A DNA stretch of 64,000 nucleotides, from positions 3,100,001 to 3,164,000 of the forward strand of contig CBDBPL010000007.1 of assembly GCA_965208685.1 (NCBI GenBank), in the 5' to 3' direction. Each line of letters starts with the position of its first letter. The first letter of the stretch is position 1. The notes under the pieces were generated by a model. The model did not search any database, was not told the DNA's origin, and saw nothing but the letters and a program-made list of their open reading frames with translations. Source of the DNA: JAJEFO01 sp965208685 (GTDB lineage Bacteria > Pseudomonadota > Alphaproteobacteria > Rhodobacterales > Rhodobacteraceae). Made by a program: the position numbers and the translations under genes. Shown here one piece after another: positions 35,273 through 43,513 of this stretch.

Positions 35273-35515
35273 TCACCGGCCTTCCCATGTGCGCAATTCA
35301 TCCTCACTCATCGGTTCCAGGAAATCCGGCGGCATGCCGATCTTGCCTTTCAAGACACCAAGGCGGAACCCGGTTTGCGGCAGCGGCACCAGGCGCACGA
35401 CCGGCTTCTTTCCTCTGGCAATCACCACTTCCTCACCGCGCAGCGCGGATTCGATCAGCTTGGAGAGCTGGCTCTTGGCGGCGTGGACAGAGTGGATTGA
35501 AGGTTGCATCGTCAC
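35273..35515 (-). CDS. Phd/YefM-type antitoxin
   Basis: Antitoxin of ~78-80 residues: 'SIHSVHAAKSQLSKLIESALRGEEVVIARGKKPVVRLVPL' is the Phd/YefM DNA-binding domain, followed by an acidic tail 'FLEPMSEDELRTWEGR' for toxin neutralisation. The ATG at 35509 coincides with the predicted transcription start; a GTG two codons upstream (35515) lies in the spacer before it and is less likely. Paired with the PIN toxin. Confidence 0.9.
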   Translation of the reverse strand: MTMQPSIHSVHAAKSQLSKLIESALRGEEVVIARGKKPVVRLVPLPQTGFRLGVLKGKIGMPPDFLEPMSEDELRTWEGR

Positions 35516-35544
35516 AACTTAGTTAGCTAGGTTAGCTATGTCAA
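35516..35544 (-). promoter_or_regulatory. Promoter of the toxin-antitoxin pair
   Basis: The -35 is TTGACA (35544-35539), with a 17-base spacer and -10 TAAGTT (35521-35516). The expected start site is ~35509, the A of the antitoxin ATG, predicting a leaderless message. Confidence 0.6.
35522..35538. promoter_or_regulatory. Direct GTTAGCTA repeats, putative Phd operator
   Basis: GTTAGCTA occurs at 35522-35529 and again at 35531-35538, nine bases apart and filling the -35/-10 spacer. Each contains the palindrome TAGCTA. Antitoxins of this family repress from such sites. Confidence 0.6.
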
Positions 35545-35675
35545 GTCCCTGCTGTCGATGAGACTCCGTGCACGCACGGACCGAGATCAACGCAAGGAAG
35601 GACGCAGCGTCAAGCACGGGAGCACGGCCATGAAAGAAATGGCCCGGAACCTTCCAGGCGCCATCGGATAGTTTG

Positions 35676-35910
35676 GGCTCTGTTGCAAGAATTTCCCAGA
35701 GTTGCAATGCGTGTGATGGCTCTGCCTTCTTTCAAAGTCCTTGCTGGACGGCGATCCGTTCCAGCTCTGCTCCATACAGTGACATCAGTTCGCTCATCAT
35801 GTCCGGCCCAATGCCGAAGGCACGTTCGGCAAGACGCGCTTCGCCCCTGATGCCGGGCTGCAGCTGGAAGGCCTTGGCCTGCTTCTTCTTCAGCGCGCGC
35901 ATTGCCTCGA
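35676..35910 (-). pseudogene. IS6-family transposase remnant, copy B
   Basis: Second, shorter IS6 end: terminal repeat GGCTCTGTTGCAAGA at 35676-35690, then on the minus strand the transposase C-terminus 'GFEAMRALKKKQAKAFQLQPGIRGEARLAERAFGIGPDMMSE...LYGAELERIA'. Similarity to copy A stops at ~35910. No catalytic residues remain. Confidence 0.78.
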
Positions 35911-35954
35911 AGCCCTCGTATGCTCCGAGAATCAGAAAGGAGCCGGGAGTTGGC

Positions 35955-35988
35955 TGTGGATAAGTTGGACGCGGATTCCTGTGGAAAA
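35955..35988. other. Two DnaA-box-like 9-mers
   Basis: TGTGGATAA at 35955-35963 is the exact complement of the DnaA box TTATCCACA. TGTGGAAAA at 35980-35988 is a one-mismatch relative in the same orientation, 25 bases on. They lie between IS6 copy B and the trmB 3' end. No AT-rich unwinding element is evident nearby. Confidence 0.5.
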
Positions 35989-36036
35989 ACCGTCTCTTGC
36001 GCCCCGTCACCTTCCCGGTTCATTCCTGTGACGGGA

Positions 36037-36064
36037 CCGCCGCCGCCTGGCCTGGCGGCGGCGG
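36037..36064. terminator. Strong GC hairpin 3' of trmB
   Basis: CCGCCGCCGCC and GGCGGCGGCGG form an 11-bp perfect stem with a six-base loop, 26 bases beyond the trmB stop. There is no T run, so termination may be weak or Rho-assisted; it may equally protect the mRNA 3' end. Confidence 0.55.
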
Positions 36065-36090
36065 GAACCGTCAAAGTGCGCGCCAAGCGT

Positions 36091-36804
36091 TCATGCATCG
36101 GGCTTCCTAAACGTGAGATAGGTGGGCGTCCGACCCTCCCGCACCGCCTTCTGCTCGTAACGCGTTGGCAGCCAGTCTTCCCATGGATTTCGCCAGTCGT
36201 CGGGATGTTCCGCCTGCCAGACAAATCCAGCCTTCGGCACTTCCTCCATCGCTTGGCGTACGTAGTCCCAAATGTCTGTCGACATCCTGAACTGGGCACT
36301 GGGTGCCATAATCGAAAAGAGAGGACCCAAGTGTTCCGGTGTCACGAAGCGTCGCCTGAAGTGCTTCTTCTTCGGCCAGGGATCCGGATAGAGAAGAAAT
36401 GCCTTTGCCACGGACTGGTCGGGAAGTACGTCCATCAGGTCCCGTGCATCACCCGGATGGATCCGGATGTTCTCGACTCCTGCTGACCTGATCTTGCCAA
36501 GGAGCTTTGCCACACCGTTGATGTAGGGCTCTGCCGCGACAAAGCCGACGCCCGGGTTCCGTACGGCCTGGTGCACCAGGTGCTCGCCGCCGCCGAATCC
36601 CACTTCCAGCCAGACAGGGCGATCGCCGAACGTTGCCTTGAGATCCAGTTTTTTGCGCCCGGGATTCTCGTCCCGCTTGACGCCTGCCAGGCCAACCAGC
36701 GTGAGATCGTCAAGATAGCGCTTCTGGCTAGTGCGCAAGCCCCGACCGCGAGCACGTCCGTACAAGTTGCGCCAAGGCGCGTCGGAGGGAGGGATGCGGG
36801 CCAT
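36091..36804 (-). CDS. trmB: tRNA (guanine-N7-)-methyltransferase
   Basis: SAM-dependent enzyme of 237 residues that makes m7G46 in tRNA. 'PWRNLYGRARG' at the N-terminus, SAM motif 'VWLEVGFGGGEHLVHQA', 'GVENIRIHPGDARDLM', catalytic 'LLYPDPWPKKKHFRRRFV' and 'DIWDYVRQAM' match the family. ATG 36804 ('MARIPPSD') is preferred to the ATG nine codons upstream. It is divergent from pdeM by 72 bases. Confidence 0.95.
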   Translation of the reverse strand: MARIPPSDAPWRNLYGRARGRGLRTSQKRYLDDLTLVGLAGVKRDENPGRKKLDLKATFGDRPVWLEVGFGGGEHLVHQAVRNPGVGFVAAEPYINGVAKLLGKIRSAGVENIRIHPGDARDLMDVLPDQSVAKAFLLYPDPWPKKKHFRRRFVTPEHLGPLFSIMAPSAQFRMSTDIWDYVRQAMEEVPKAGFVWQAEHPDDWRNPWEDWLPTRYEQKAVREGRTPTYLTFRKPDA

Positions 36805-36876
36805 GGGCGCGTTTCGCAAGCGGACGCGCACCCGTCAAGCCTTGCCACTCTTGGCAGTCAGCGGTAAGAACGGATC

Positions 36877-37536
36877 ATGAACGCTCGCGATGTCCGATTC
36901 TGCGGGGAAACGCTGACGCTGCTCCCGTCTGGCGCATTGCACTGGGCATCAAGAGAGCTTCTGGCAGTGGCCGACCTGCACATGGGGAAGTCGGAGCGAA
37001 TCGCCCGGAGGAGCGGAACGCTTCTGCCGCCTTATGACGCCGACGAAACTCTCGCGCGTCTCGCCGCGGACGTGGACGCGTTGCGGCCGGAAATCGTGCT
37101 GTGCCTGGGCGACAGTTTTGACGACCTCACTGCCGCCGGCGCGCTTTCCGAGACGATTCGAAAGAAGGTTTTTCAACTGCAGGATTGCAGGAAGTGGATT
37201 TGGCTCGAAGGCAACCACGATCCCGGACCTGCTGATCTGGGCGGCGCGCACCTGAACGAGTTTCCGATCGGTCCCTTCGTTTTCCGGCACATTGCCGAAG
37301 ACGGCGCCGCGCCGGGAGAAATCTCCGGCCACTTCCATCCCAAGGCGCGCATCCGCGGCACGTCCCGGCCCTGCTTCATGGTTGACGAGGTGCGGCTGAT
37401 TCTGCCCGCCTATGGTTGCTTTACGGGAGGGCTCGACTGGACGGCATCGGCGCTGCGCGACCTCTTTTCCAGGCACGCAATGGCGTACCTCACGGGACCG
37501 CAAGTGTTGCCGGCGCCCGTCCCGAATGCACAGTGA
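36877..37536 (+). CDS. pdeM: Ligase-associated DNA damage response endonuclease PdeM
   Basis: Calcineurin-like metallophosphoesterase of 219 residues. Metal ligands are in 'VADLHMGKSERI' (D-x-H), 'CLGDSFDDL', 'LEGNHD' and 'GHFHPKA'. PdeM usually sits with a Lig/Lhr-type repair cluster; here it stands alone beside trmB, so a DNA-repair role rests on family membership only. Confidence 0.9.
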   Translation: MNARDVRFCGETLTLLPSGALHWASRELLAVADLHMGKSERIARRSGTLLPPYDADETLARLAADVDALRPEIVLCLGDSFDDLTAAGALSETIRKKVFQLQDCRKWIWLEGNHDPGPADLGGAHLNEFPIGPFVFRHIAEDGAAPGEISGHFHPKARIRGTSRPCFMVDEVRLILPAYGCFTGGLDWTASALRDLFSRHAMAYLTGPQVLPAPVPNAQ

Positions 37537-37965
37537 ACAATGCGCCAGCCGTCTGCGAACCCGATGGCAATTCCTGCCGACGCCCTTCATGCGGGGAGGA
37601 CTCGTCACCGCCACGCGTGGAATGGTGACTTCAGCGACAAACCGAATCTCCCCTGTGCACCGGTCGCCCCACTTGAAGACCAACCCGTCGGGGTCCGGCC
37701 ACCCAAGGATTCACGGTTTCGACATCGGTGATACGGAACTCACCGGTGTCCTCGTCACGACGGCGAGGCCGCTGCCCCGAGGAAGGCATCCGGAACATGG
37801 TCGTCGAACGCCTCACCGCGCTGGCGATTGTCCTCCATGACAATTTCGCATACCAGCACCTCCGCTTTGGTCGGGCACCTCCTCACCAAGCGGTCTGCAA
37901 TCAATTTTTGCTGTCATGTGCCACTGGTCAAGGCCGGGCAGAGGTCGGAAATGTCGGCAGCCAAT
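37537..37965. other. Stretch between pdeM and folD, possible decayed gene
   Basis: No intact gene. On the minus strand three frames in succession give sensible peptide: 'IVMEDNRQRGEAFDDHVPDAFLG' (~37780-37850), 'RRDEDTGEFRITDVETVNPWVAGP' (~37690-37770), and 'VFKWGDRCTGEIRFVAEVTIPRV' (~37610-37683). This could be a multiply frameshifted gene of an unrecognised family; chance is not excluded. Confidence 0.35.
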
Positions 37966-38868
37966 TCACGCCGTCAAGCCTGCCGGTTCCGGAATGCCGT
38001 TCGAGCGACAGCATGCCGTCAACGTGTTTGCGAGCAGGCAGGCAATGGTCATCGGCCCGACGCCTCCCGGCACTGGGGTGATTGCACCGGCCACCCGTGA
38101 AGCGCGTTCGAAGTCCACGTCGCCCACGAGGCGTGTCTTGCCTTCGCCTCTGTCCGGCGCATCGACCCGGTTGATGCCAACATCCATCACGGTGGCTCCG
38201 GGCTTTATCCAGTCGCCTTGAACCATTGAAGGTCGTCCGACGGCAGCCACGACCACGTCCGCCCGCCGCACGACTTCCGGCAGATCCCTTGTTCGCGAAT
38301 GTGCGACCGTCACGGTGCAGCTGTCGCCAATCAGCAACTGGGCCATCGGCCTGCCAACGATGTTGGACCGGCCGATTATCACCGCGTCCAGCCCTGACAG
38401 GCTTCCATGGTGGTCCCTGAGCATCATGAGGCATCCAAGCGGCGTGCAAGGCACCATCGATTTCCGGCCGGTGCCGAGAAGCCCCACGTTTGAGACATGG
38501 AAGCCATCCACATCCTTTGACGGATCAATGGCATTGACGACGAGATCCTCATTCAGATGTTCCGGAAGCGGCAACTGCACCAAGATGCCATGTATGGAAG
38601 AGTCGTTGTTCAATTGATCAATCAGCGCCAGCAGTTCGCGTTCTGGCGTGTCTGCTGCAAGCTCGTGCTTGACGCTCTTCATGCCGGCCTCGACCGTCGC
38701 CTTGCCCTTTGAACGCACGTAGACCTGGCTCGCCGGATCCTCGCCCACCAGCACCACTGCAAGACCGGGCGCAAAGCCATGCTCGCTTGCCAGGCGTGCC
38801 ACGTGGTCCTTCACCCTGCCGCGCACCTCGGCCGCGAATTCCCTGCCGTCAATTATCTTTGCGCCCAT
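37966..38868 (-). CDS. folD: Methylenetetrahydrofolate dehydrogenase/cyclohydrolase
   Basis: Bifunctional FolD of 300 residues, which interconverts 5,10-methylene- and 10-formyl-THF. 'LAVVLVGEDPASQVYVRSKGKA' carries the catalytic Tyr/Lys, 'GILVQLPLPEHL', 'DVDGFHVSNVG', 'PCTPLG', NADP site 'AVIIGRSNIVGRPMAQLL', and 'AGAITPVPGGVGPMTIACLLANT'. GGGAGG precedes the ATG. The downstream side toward pdeM has no co-directional intact gene. Confidence 0.96.
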   Translation of the reverse strand: MGAKIIDGREFAAEVRGRVKDHVARLASEHGFAPGLAVVLVGEDPASQVYVRSKGKATVEAGMKSVKHELAADTPERELLALIDQLNNDSSIHGILVQLPLPEHLNEDLVVNAIDPSKDVDGFHVSNVGLLGTGRKSMVPCTPLGCLMMLRDHHGSLSGLDAVIIGRSNIVGRPMAQLLIGDSCTVTVAHSRTRDLPEVVRRADVVVAAVGRPSMVQGDWIKPGATVMDVGINRVDAPDRGEGKTRLVGDVDFERASRVAGAITPVPGGVGPMTIACLLANTLTACCRSNGIPEPAGLTA

Positions 38869-39359
38869 AAGATCCTCCCGATCGAGTCATGCCGTGAATT
38901 ATCCGTGTATCCATTTGCCAGATGCCGGGAAACCGGCAATTCGGGCAACGCAAGCGCCTTCATTGCGGATCTCAAGCACGTTGCGCGGGTACGTGTAGAC
39001 GCGCCTTGCCGCTCAACGTCTTCCATCCGTCTCGCTCAACCAGCGGAAGCACGACCTGGTGCCCCTTGACCGCCATCTTGAACGACTTGCTTGACGCGGG
39101 CAGCGCAGCGTTGATCGTCAACGCCGGGCACTGGCAAGGCCGGTCCACTCTCCTGTGCGACATCTTGCAATTCCGAAAGTCCACAGGCTCAGTCATGCGC
39201 AATCGACTGCGCTGACCTTCGAGAAGTCGGGACAAGCGATTTCGAAAGCAATGCCAGAATCAGGAGGGCACGCCCCGTGACGGCAGTGCCGAGCGGCATC
39301 GGCTTCGGCAAGCCGCATCAGTCCATCGACCCGCAACAGCCAAGCTTCTGCCGTCAGGA
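38869..39359. other. Intergenic stretch between folD and ftsH
   Basis: No supported gene. A minus-strand frame of 87 codons (38972-39235) lacks any family motif and a ribosome-binding site. A DUF167-type gene, which often accompanies folD in this order, could not be found in any frame. It should include the folD promoter and the end of the tol/ftsH message. Confidence 0.5.
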
Positions 39360-41282
39360 CTAAGCCGTGGGCTCCGGCTCGAGATCCGGTTCCTTGCCGT
39401 CCCCAGACCTCTTTCGTGGTCGCGTCTTGGGAATGTCCGTGACGCTCGCCGTGCCGCTCGCATTGGTTGAATCGTCTTCATCATCGTCGGCACGCTTCAG
39501 CGGCTTGCCTTCGATCACGTTCGTGATTTCGCTGCCTGTGAGCGTTTCGTATTCCAGCAGGCCCTGCGCCAGGCGCTCGAGCTCGCCCGTCTTCTTGTTT
39601 AGGATCTTTCTGGCAGTTTCGTATCCCTCATCAACGAGTTCCTTCACCTTTTCGTCGATGCGCTTCTGCATTTCCTCTGAATGGGCCTGGCCGGACTGGA
39701 AGGTGCCAAGGTAGCTTTGCTGCTCATAGGAATAGTCAACCATGCCTAGCTCGTCCGCAAAGCCGAATTGGGTCACCATGGCACGCGCAATCTTGCTTGC
39801 CTGCTGAATGTCGGAAGCGGCGCCGCTGGTGATGTCGTCCTTTCCAAAGATCAGTTCCTCGGCAGCGCGGCCTCCCATGGCCATGGCGATCTTCGACTTG
39901 TACTTCCTGAACGTGACCGAAAGCTGGTCCCGCTCCGGCAAGCTCAGCACCAGACCGAGCGCCCGGCCCCGCGGAATGATGGTGGCCTTGTGTATCGGAT
40001 CGTGCTGCGGAACGTTGAGACCCACGATGGCATGCCCGGCCTCATGATAGGCGGTCAGCTTCTTTTCTTCCTCCGTCATGACCATGGAGCGCCGCTCGGC
40101 GCCCATCATGACCTTGTCCTTTGCGTTCTCGAAGTCATCCATCGTGACGAAGCGCCGGCCGACGCGGGCAGCCATCAACGCCGCCTCATTCACGAGATTC
40201 GCGAGATCTGCCCCGGAAAAGCCGGGCGTGCCGCGCGCGATGATGCGGAGGTCGACGTCCGGACCCAAGGGAATCTTGCGTGCATGCACGCCAAGTATCT
40301 TCTCGCGGCCCTTGATGTCAGGGTTGGGCACCTGCACCTGCCGGTCAAAGCGGCCCGGGCGCAGGAGCGCCGGATCGAGCACGTCGGGACGGTTCGTGGC
40401 CGCGACGATGATGATCCCCTCGTTCGCTTCGAATCCGTCCATTTCGACCAGAAGCTGGTTCAGTGTCTGCTCCCGCTCATCGTTGCCGCCGCCATAGCCA
40501 ACGCCGCGGCTACGACCCACGGCGTCGATCTCGTCAATGAAGACAATGCACGGCGCGTTCTTCTTCGCCTGCTCGAACATGTCACGGACTCGACTGGCGC
40601 CAACGCCCACGAACATCTCGACAAAGTCGGATCCGGAGATCGTGAAAAACGGAACCCCGGCCTCGCCCGCAATTGCGCGCGCCAGCAGCGTCTTGCCGGT
40701 GCCCGGCGGACCGACCAGGAGCGCACCCTTGGGGATCTTTCCCCCAAGCCGCGAGAATTTCTGCGGATTGCGCAGAAACTCCACGATTTCCTCGAGCTCT
40801 TCCTTGGCTTCGTCGATCCCGGCCACGTCATCGAACGTGACGCGACCGTGCTTCTCGGTCAGAAGCTTGGCGCGCGACTTCCCGAACCCCATGGCTCCGC
40901 CGCGCCCACCGCCCTGCATCCGGTTCATGAAATAGATCCAGACGCCGATCAGCAGGAGGAATGGCAGGAACGACCAGAAGATCGCCATGAAGCTCGACTG
41001 CTTCTGCGGCTTGGCGTCAAAGGAGACGTTGTTGCTGACCAGGAGTTCCGTGGTTTCCGCACCTTCAGGCTGGATCGTCACGTATTCGCGCCCGTCGCCG
41101 CCGCGGAAAGTGATCTTTTCGCCGTCGATCGTCGCGGCCGTCACGCTGCCATCCGAAACCCGGTCGACGAATTCGGAATAGCTGACCGTCGTGTTGTTCA
41201 GGCTGGGCTGGCCTCCCGAAACGAGATTGAACAGCGCCAGCACAAGCAGGAACAGGACAATCCAGAAGGCGATGTTGCGCAT
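39360..41282 (-). CDS. ftsH: ATP-dependent zinc metalloprotease FtsH
   Basis: Membrane-bound AAA+ protease of ~640 residues. Two N-terminal helices (~2-23 and ~100-122) flank the periplasmic domain. The AAA module has Walker A 'GPPGTGKT' (K197), the pore loop 'SDFVEMFVGVGASRVRDMF', Walker B 'CIVFIDEIDAVG' and the SRH 'IIVAATNRPDVLDPALLRPGRFD'; the zinc site is H413-E-A-G-H417. The tail is acidic and disordered. ATG 41282 ('MRNIAFW') is the family start. It degrades membrane and regulatory proteins. It follows tilS by 89 bases. Confidence 0.97.
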   Translation of the reverse strand: MRNIAFWIVLFLLVLALFNLVSGGQPSLNNTTVSYSEFVDRVSDGSVTAATIDGEKITFRGGDGREYVTIQPEGAETTELLVSNNVSFDAKPQKQSSFMAIFWSFLPFLLLIGVWIYFMNRMQGGGRGGAMGFGKSRAKLLTEKHGRVTFDDVAGIDEAKEELEEIVEFLRNPQKFSRLGGKIPKGALLVGPPGTGKTLLARAIAGEAGVPFFTISGSDFVEMFVGVGASRVRDMFEQAKKNAPCIVFIDEIDAVGRSRGVGYGGGNDEREQTLNQLLVEMDGFEANEGIIIVAATNRPDVLDPALLRPGRFDRQVQVPNPDIKGREKILGVHARKIPLGPDVDLRIIARGTPGFSGADLANLVNEAALMAARVGRRFVTMDDFENAKDKVMMGAERRSMVMTEEEKKLTAYHEAGHAIVGLNVPQHDPIHKATIIPRGRALGLVLSLPERDQLSVTFRKYKSKIAMAMGGRAAEELIFGKDDITSGAASDIQQASKIARAMVTQFGFADELGMVDYSYEQQSYLGTFQSGQAHSEEMQKRIDEKVKELVDEGYETARKILNKKTGELERLAQGLLEYETLTGSEITNVIEGKPLKRADDDEDDSTNASGTASVTDIPKTRPRKRSGDGKEPDLEPEPTA

Positions 41283-41371
41283 ATTGGTCAACGGAAGCTC
41301 CCTCGGGCAAGTCGTTGCGGACCAATCAGATCCGTTCGGTTTCAAGTCAAATAGCAATCAGGGCGGATTCT

Positions 41372-42658
41372 TCAACGGGATTGCAGAAATTCGTCGAATT
41401 TGCCGCGCCCCGTTGCCGTCGCGGTCCATTTGTTGGCAAGGCCGGCAACAGGCGCAGCCACGAGGGTTGCACGCCTCCAGATTGCGGGTGACGCAAGAAG
41501 GCTCTGACGCGGCATCCCGGTGTCGCGCCAAGGCGTGTCCTTAACCGCCTCGCCTAGCGCGCGCACCTCCAGATCGTCCGCATGAGGACCTTCCAGGATC
41601 CAACGGCCGTCCCATGGCCGGTCGGTGGGTCCGGAGACATCCTTCACCGCGTTGAACTCTCGAGAGATGCGCCATGGGGCCGCATTGTCGCGACCGCCGG
41701 ACCCGCGCGTGAGGATGCAGCCCGCCAGCGTGTACCTGCCCTCTTCCCGCAGCGCATGATCCAGTTCAAGCATCGCGTCGGAACGTGGCGGATACTCGGC
41801 ACCGCCGACCCAAGCCAGTGCGCGGCGACGCAAGCGGAACAAGATCTCGCGCGGAACGCCTTGCTCGTGCGAGGGCGCGCCTGCGGCAAGGATCACGTCG
41901 CCGTTCTCTTCCGATGCCATCCGGGCGGCCTCCTGCCGAACGTAATGCTCCAGCGCTTCTCGTGCTGCGCTCATGTTCCTGGCGACTTCGGACAAGGTGT
42001 CGGAATCGATGCCCAGCTTCGCAAGAGCCTTCAGCCTGGCCCGGGCGCGAACCCGCTCGAATCTCGGATCGTCGTTCGACGGATCCTCGATCCACGAAAT
42101 GCCCCTGCGCCCGAGATAGCCCCTCCACTCCCCGCGCCCGTGGTCAAGCATCGGACGGATCCACGTCGTGCCGTGCCGCGTGAAGCGGTGGTCCATCTCG
42201 GAAAGCCCGTCGACGCCGGACTTTCTCGCAAGCCGCATGAGGAATGTCTCCGCAACATCGTCACGGGTATGGCCTAGAGCAACCTGGTCGATGCCCGAAC
42301 TGCGCGCCCAGTCGCTGACGAGGCGATATCGGGCCTCGCGCGCCACGGCCTGAAGGTTGCCAGCCCCGCTCCATTCCCATGTCAGCACCGTGTGAGGAAT
42401 GCCGTTCTCGGCGCAATGGCCGGCAACGGTCTCGATCTCGCCGGCCGTTCCGGGGCGAAGCCCATGGTCGACGGTCACGGCCTCAACCGGGAATCCCAGA
42501 TCGCGGCCGTGCCAGAGCATCACGTCAAGACAGGCCATCGAATCACTGCCACCGGACACGGCAACGCCCAACCGCCGCGGCCGGCTCCATGCGAAGGGCA
42601 GACCCGCCAAGTTCCTGATCAAATCGTCAAATGCGGCCGCTTCACGGTTCACGGACAC
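41372..42658 (-). CDS. tilS: tRNA(Ile)-lysidine synthase
   Basis: PP-loop ATPase of 428 residues that converts C34 of tRNA-Ile(CAU) to lysidine. The motif 'GVAVSGGSDSMACLDVML' is at 31-48, with 'TVDHGLRPGTAGE', 'GHTRDDVAETFLMRLARKSGVDGL', and 'RPMLDHGRGEWRGYL...ISWIEDPSNDD' following. The start overlaps the cpoB 3' end by ten bases. Essential in most bacteria. Confidence 0.95.
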   Translation of the reverse strand: MSVNREAAAFDDLIRNLAGLPFAWSRPRRLGVAVSGGSDSMACLDVMLWHGRDLGFPVEAVTVDHGLRPGTAGEIETVAGHCAENGIPHTVLTWEWSGAGNLQAVAREARYRLVSDWARSSGIDQVALGHTRDDVAETFLMRLARKSGVDGLSEMDHRFTRHGTTWIRPMLDHGRGEWRGYLGRRGISWIEDPSNDDPRFERVRARARLKALAKLGIDSDTLSEVARNMSAAREALEHYVRQEAARMASEENGDVILAAGAPSHEQGVPREILFRLRRRALAWVGGAEYPPRSDAMLELDHALREEGRYTLAGCILTRGSGGRDNAAPWRISREFNAVKDVSGPTDRPWDGRWILEGPHADDLEVRALGEAVKDTPWRDTGMPRQSLLASPAIWRRATLVAAPVAGLANKWTATATGRGKFDEFLQSR

Positions 42659-43500
42659 GACATGCCGGTCCGGGCCTGCTGCGCATCAGCGGACGCATCC
42701 GTCCCCGGAAACCGGAGCGTGACCTCGGAAAGCGTGATGCAAGCCTCCTGCCCCTGTCCCAACCCGTCGAGCGAGAGGCCGAGCTTCAAGAGGGCGACCG
42801 GCGCCGTCGGGCCGTCCGGCGTGCCCGAATAGCTCTCGAGGTAAGCGCGCGCGGCATCCGGGGTCATGCCAAGCTCCGACAAGGCTTCGCCACGCAGCAG
42901 ATGCGCAACCCCCGCAAGCGGTCCGCCCTGATAGGTCTCGGTAAAGGCTCGAAGCTGCTCAGCCGCAGTCTCGAATTCTCCCTGGTCGAAACTGGCCTTG
43001 GCTTGATCGAAGTCCGCCCTTTCCTCAATTGCCAGTTCGACGCCGCCGGTGTCGATCATGTCAACCGAGAACCCGCTGTCGACCTGGGGGACGGCCGCGA
43101 CGTCGGCCTGCGCTGACTCCTCGGTCATTGTTCCGCCCAACGTCGTGGTCTCGCCCAGGCTTGCGATGTCGCAGTCCGCTTCCAGTTCGCACAGGCGGAA
43201 CTCGAGGTCACCGATCCGGTTCGTGCCGTCAGCGACGATCGACTGGACGCGGTTCGCCAGTTGCTCGGATGCCGCCGTCAGGCGCCGAACCTCCTTCTCC
43301 ATCTCGTCAAGGCGCTCGAGAGCGTTGGTGCTTGCGAGTTGCCCTTCGGGAGCGCCGGTGGTCGAAAGCTCGCGCTGCAGCCGCTGCATTTCGACAAAAA
43401 GCACGGCCAGTTCCTGCCGAATGTCGGCAAGAGTCTGTTCCCGGTCCTGCGCGGCGGCGGGCGCAGCGAGAAGCAAGGCGACGGCAAGCAGGGCGCGCAT
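42649..43500 (-). CDS. cpoB: Tol-Pal system protein CpoB (YbgF)
   Basis: Periplasmic protein of 283 residues. Signal peptide 'MRALLAVALLLAAPAAAQ', a trimerising coiled coil (~20-95) with 'VLFVEMQRLQRELSTTG', a linker, and a TPR domain (~160-283) with 'FDQAKASFDQGEFETAAEQLRAFTETYQGGPLAGVAHLLRGEALSELG'. CpoB coordinates PBP1B with the Tol machine. ATG 43500 begins the signal peptide; the frame upstream to 43527 is not needed. Confidence 0.94.
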   Translation of the reverse strand: MRALLAVALLLAAPAAAQDREQTLADIRQELAVLFVEMQRLQRELSTTGAPEGQLASTNALERLDEMEKEVRRLTAASEQLANRVQSIVADGTNRIGDLEFRLCELEADCDIASLGETTTLGGTMTEESAQADVAAVPQVDSGFSVDMIDTGGVELAIEERADFDQAKASFDQGEFETAAEQLRAFTETYQGGPLAGVAHLLRGEALSELGMTPDAARAYLESYSGTPDGPTAPVALLKLGLSLDGLGQGQEACITLSEVTLRFPGTDASADAQQARTGMSCP

Positions 43501-43513
43501 AAGGCGATCTCCT

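Noticed and set aside
36000..36090. SAM/SAH-type riboswitch near trmB or the SAH hydrolase remnant
   Set aside because: The structured sequence here is a simple GC hairpin; the conserved core of Rhodobacterales SAM/SAH aptamers was not found.
38972..39235. DUF167/YggU gene after folD
   Set aside because: Looked for because it is a usual neighbour, but no frame has the conserved VRVTPxAS or PPExGKAN motifs.
39768..41354. Open frame of ~528 codons on the + strand
   Set aside because: It is antisense to ftsH, has no family motif, and its length reflects the high GC third positions of the real gene.
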